Made by a program: the position numbers and the translations under genes. 64,000 bases of DNA from the NCBI RefSeq assembly GCF_000423205.1, contig NZ_AUHN01000004.1, positions 496,001 to 560,000 of the forward strand, read 5' to 3'. Every line of letters starts with the position of its first letter. Position 1 is the stretch's first letter. Source of the stretch: Jonesia quinghaiensis DSM 15701 (GTDB taxonomy: Bacteria; Actinomycetota; Actinomycetes; Actinomycetales; Cellulomonadaceae). The notes under the pieces are model-generated. The model saw only the letters and a program-made list of their open reading frames with translations. It was not told where the DNA came from and did no database searches. Of the stretch, positions 61,567 through 64,000 are shown in pieces.

Positions 61567-62592
61567 ATGCGCTCGCATCGTGCATTAGGCCCTACGCTTG
61601 CTGATGTTGCCCGCCAAGCTGGTGTCTCCATGCCCACTGTGTCTCGGGTGCTGAGCGGCGCGGCGCCAGTGAGCCCCGCGCGGCGTGAAGCAGTGGAACA
61701 GGCCATCGCAGAGTTAGGGTACCGGCCTAACCCTGCGGCTCGCGCTTTGGCGCGTGGGCAGCAAACGATGGTGGGCGTTATTACGCACAACACGGTGCGG
61801 TTTGGTTATGCCACCACGATGCAGGGTGTGCAGGATGGTGCGCGGGACGCCGGGTTTTCCGTGGCCATTGCGGTGGTGGAATCGGCAACTGATTCTGACG
61901 TTGACCGGGCTATCGATCTGGTGCTGAGCCAGCCTATTGCTGGGGTGATCGTCATGTTGTTTGACCCCATTGGGCAGCGGGTCCTTGAGCGTTTGCCTGC
62001 CCATATTCCGGTGGTTGTTGCGGGGGGCCTGCCTCGGGGTGGGGGTGTTCCGGGTGTGATTATTGATGATGACGATGCCGGATACCGTGCTACGCGGTTC
62101 CTCCTTGATCAGGGGCATGCGACGGTTCATCATGCGGCGATCCCTGTTGACCAGCGCGAACGCGGTCGTCATGCGGGGTGGCGGCGTGCGTTGCAGGACG
62201 CCGGTGCTCTTATTCCGCACATGATTGAATGCGATTATGACCCAGCATCGGGGTATGAGGGTGCGGGTCAGTTGGTGGACCGGTATCGGGCGGGCGAGCT
62301 GAGCGCCGTGTTGTGCGGCAACGATGACATTGCGTTGGGCGTGTATGCGAAGTTCGCTGATGAGGGGATTAATATCCCTGATGATGTGAGCGTGGTGGGT
62401 TTTGATGATGAACGGTTCGCGTCGATGCTCCGGCCAGCGTTGACGACGGTGCGCCAGGATTTCCGTGCGGTAGGCCAAAAAGCCTTTACGATGCTTCACT
62501 CGCGTTTGGGTGGTCATGCCGCTGATGTGGTGGTTGAATTGCGTGCGGAACTGGTGGAACGTGACTCTCACCAGCAAGTTCCGAAACGCTGA
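61567..62592 (+). CDS. LacI family transcriptional regulator
   Basis: A 341-aa repressor with N-terminal HTH (TLADVARQAGVSMPTVSRVLSG, about residues 9-30), hinge YRPNPAARALARG and a periplasmic-binding-like sugar domain (about 62-335; DVSVVGFDDERFASML). ttgaggag precedes the ATG. It lies directly upstream of the GH36 gene, with a matching operator in the gap, so it most likely controls alpha-galactoside use. Confidence 0.95.
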   Translation: MRSHRALGPTLADVARQAGVSMPTVSRVLSGAAPVSPARREAVEQAIAELGYRPNPAARALARGQQTMVGVITHNTVRFGYATTMQGVQDGARDAGFSVAIAVVESATDSDVDRAIDLVLSQPIAGVIVMLFDPIGQRVLERLPAHIPVVVAGGLPRGGGVPGVIIDDDDAGYRATRFLLDQGHATVHHAAIPVDQRERGRHAGWRRALQDAGALIPHMIECDYDPASGYEGAGQLVDRYRAGELSAVLCGNDDIALGVYAKFADEGINIPDDVSVVGFDDERFASMLRPALTTVRQDFRAVGQKAFTMLHSRLGGHAADVVVELRAELVERDSHQQVPKR

Positions 62593-62603
62593 AAAATAGC
62601 GTG

Positions 62604-62641
62604 TGAAAGCGCTTGTCAAACGTTCTGATATGCGCTTTCAT
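62604..62641 (+). promoter_or_regulatory. LacI-type operator and promoter of the alpha-galactosidase gene
   Basis: TGAAAGCGCTTGTCA (62604-62618) is a near-perfect LacI/GalR operator (TGAAAGCGCTTTCA type) overlapping a -35 TTGTCA (62613-62618); a -10 TTTCAT follows after 17 bases (62636-62641). A partial second half site GCGCTTTCA lies at 62632-62640. Confidence 0.75.
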
Positions 62642-62682
62642 GGAGGGGTTACTGACCGCACCACACACTGGACTGCCTCCTC

Positions 62683-64000
62683 ATGACCACACCAGCACCT
62701 CCCACCTCAGCCGTGCACCTGACTGCCGCTGGCGTCAGCCTCATTCTCGATGCGCCAGAGCGAAACCTTCCCCGGGTCGCCTACTGGGGGGCGGCCCTCG
62801 GCGACATTGATGACGCCGCGCTGACCAGCATCGGCGTGTTGAACACACCCTCATTTTCTGGTGGCACGGTGGACGGCCCCGCCCACGTGTCCTTACTAAC
62901 GGAACCATCAACTGGTTGGCCTGGTAGTGCTGGCTTGCTTGGATCCCGTGAAGGCCGCGCCTGGACCACAGCGTTTCAGGTCACTGACCACAACCTGACC
63001 CACGACGCAGCCACCGGAACCCAACGGTCCACATGGCACGCCGAAGACACCGACGCCGCCCTGACCCTCACCCTCGTGGTGGAGTTGACCGCCGCCGGTG
63101 TTGTGCAGGTCAGCGCCACACTCACCAACGCCGGTGAGGAAACCTACCAGCTTGACCACCTTGGTTTGGCGTTACCGGTTCCGCGCAGTGCCACCGAAAT
63201 CCTTGACTTCACGGGGCGTTGGGCTCGTGAACGCGCCCCGCAACGCCGCCCGTTCCTGGTGGGTTCGCATGTGCGTGAGGCTGTGCGAGGTAAGCCCGGG
63301 CATGATTCGTCGTACCTAACAATTGCTGGGCCCTCAGGGTTTGGGTTCCGCCACGGTGATGTGCGGGCTGTGCATGTGGCGTGGAGTGGGAACCAGCGGG
63401 TCACTGCGGAGAAAACCTACACAGGTGAACAAGTGATCCGCGGGGGAGAGTACTTCCACCCCGGTGAGCAGCGCCTGCAACCTGGTGCGTCGTACACCAC
63501 GCCCACGGTGTTGGGTGTGTGGTCAGGGCAGGGGTTGGATGGTGTGTCGGCTCGTTTCCATGAGCAGATGCGCACCCGCGACCGCTACCCAACCACCCCG
63601 CGCCCTGTGACCATTAACGTGTGGGAGGCCGTGTACTTTGACCACCGCCTCGACCGGCTTGTTGACCTGGCTGACCGGGCCGCTGACCTAGGGGTGGAAC
63701 GCTACGTTCTTGATGATGGCTGGTTTGGGTCGCGCCGCGATGACACCAGCGGGCTGGGGGACTGGCAGATTTCTCCCGATGTGTGGCCTGATGACACCTT
63801 GCGCCAGTTGGCTGATCATGTGCACAGCCGGGGCATGGAGTTTGGTATCTGGTTTGAACCAGAGATGATCAACCCGGATTCTGAGCTGGCCCGCAATCAC
63901 CCTGAGTGGGTGTTGAAACCCCAAGGGCGTATGCCGCGTGAGGCCCGTCAGCAGCAGGTGTTGAACTTGGCGCACCCTGACGCTTACGCCTACGTGCTCG
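62683..64000 (+). CDS. GH36 alpha-galactosidase, N-terminal part (runs off window)
   Basis: The frame stays open from the ATG at 62683 to the window end (439 codons). An N-terminal beta-sandwich (about residues 1-300) is followed by the GH36 TIM-barrel start: ERYVLDDGWFGSRRDDTSGLGDW and EFGIWFEPEMINPDSELARNHPEWVL, then the RQQQVLNLAHPDAYAYV segment. The nucleophile Asp lies beyond the window. It hydrolyses terminal alpha-galactosides such as raffinose or melibiose. No Shine-Dalgarno is seen before the ATG; transcription is probably LacI controlled. Confidence 0.93.
   Translation, partial: MTTPAPPTSAVHLTAAGVSLILDAPERNLPRVAYWGAALGDIDDAALTSIGVLNTPSFSGGTVDGPAHVSLLTEPSTGWPGSAGLLGSREGRAWTTAFQVTDHNLTHDAATGTQRSTWHAEDTDAALTLTLVVELTAAGVVQVSATLTNAGEETYQLDHLGLALPVPRSATEILDFTGRWARERAPQRRPFLVGSHVREAVRGKPGHDSSYLTIAGPSGFGFRHGDVRAVHVAWSGNQRVTAEKTYTGEQVIRGGEYFHPGEQRLQPGASYTTPTVLGVWSGQGLDGVSARFHEQMRTRDRYPTTPRPVTINVWEAVYFDHRLDRLVDLADRAADLGVERYVLDDGWFGSRRDDTSGLGDWQISPDVWPDDTLRQLADHVHSRGMEFGIWFEPEMINPDSELARNHPEWVLKPQGRMPREARQQQVLNLAHPDAYAYVL

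Noticed and set aside
1..64000. tRNA, rRNA, riboswitch and transposase genes
   Set aside because: Looked for clover-leaf 3' ends, known riboswitch cores and DDE/integrase motifs while reading; none convincing.

Overview
The window is chromosomal DNA of a high-GC Gram-positive actinobacterium. Evidence includes actinobacterial ribosomal/ssb/dnaB synteny, a CsoR copper regulon, WXG100/EccC/EccD secretion genes, a complete-looking early haem gene set with HemA (glutamyl-tRNA route), an IdeR-type iron box and many start/stop-overlapping genes. A secreted LPMO(AA10)-CBM5-GH18 protein at 49957-52095 closely resembles, from memory, the multimodular chitinase of Jonesia denitrificans. I therefore infer Micrococcales, probably Jonesiaceae or a near relative; no database search was possible.

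Layout. 1-9.6 kb: 3' end of a class A penicillin-binding protein, the rpsF-ssb-rpsR-rplI operon, a MATE exporter, dnaB (preceded by a cluster of DnaA-box-like sites), a TPR protein, a PlsC-like acyltransferase, an AT-rich orphan gene with a weak HNH-like motif, a CGNR regulator and a LysE exporter. 9.6-17.9 kb: MarR regulator, a NarL-type two-component system divergent from an ABC exporter, a second MarR-like regulator divergent from a MalY/PatB C-S lyase, an RsmC-like methyltransferase and HU. 18-24 kb: YibE/F, a large flippase-like protein with an embedded pseudokinase, HdeD and a CPBP protease. 23.8-28.2 kb: copper module csoR-copZ and copA-copC-CPBP with a CsoR operator. 28.2-34 kb: small membrane protein, TetR regulator and hemC-hemD-hemB-hemL.

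34-53 kb is an accessory block lying between hemC and hemY: a PH-like membrane protein, about 1.4 kb of apparently decayed DNA, a subtilase plus AAA ATPase pair of the IetAS type, DUF2188 and membrane proteins, a compact type VII secretion locus (two WXG100 proteins divergent from FHA/RDD, small TM protein, EccD, MinD-like, EccC), the LPMO-chitinase and a small secreted protein next to an iron box. 53-57 kb resumes haem synthesis: hemY(cgoX)-hemE, divergent from hemA. 57-64 kb: YtrA-type GntR with its membrane partner, YwiC-like protein, SDR oxidoreductase, a DUF2975-like/HTH pair, a striking nested palindrome, and a LacI regulator in front of a truncated GH36 alpha-galactosidase.

The main points for follow-up are the IetAS-like pair and its decayed flank, the reduced T7SS locus with a P-loop-deficient MinD-like protein, the interruption of the haem cluster, the 58-bp nested palindrome at 61371-61428, DnaA-box clusters at two loci and the iron box at 53071. 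Where I moved a start inside a longer frame the reason is given. No tRNA, rRNA, CRISPR array, integrase or intact transposase was recognised.
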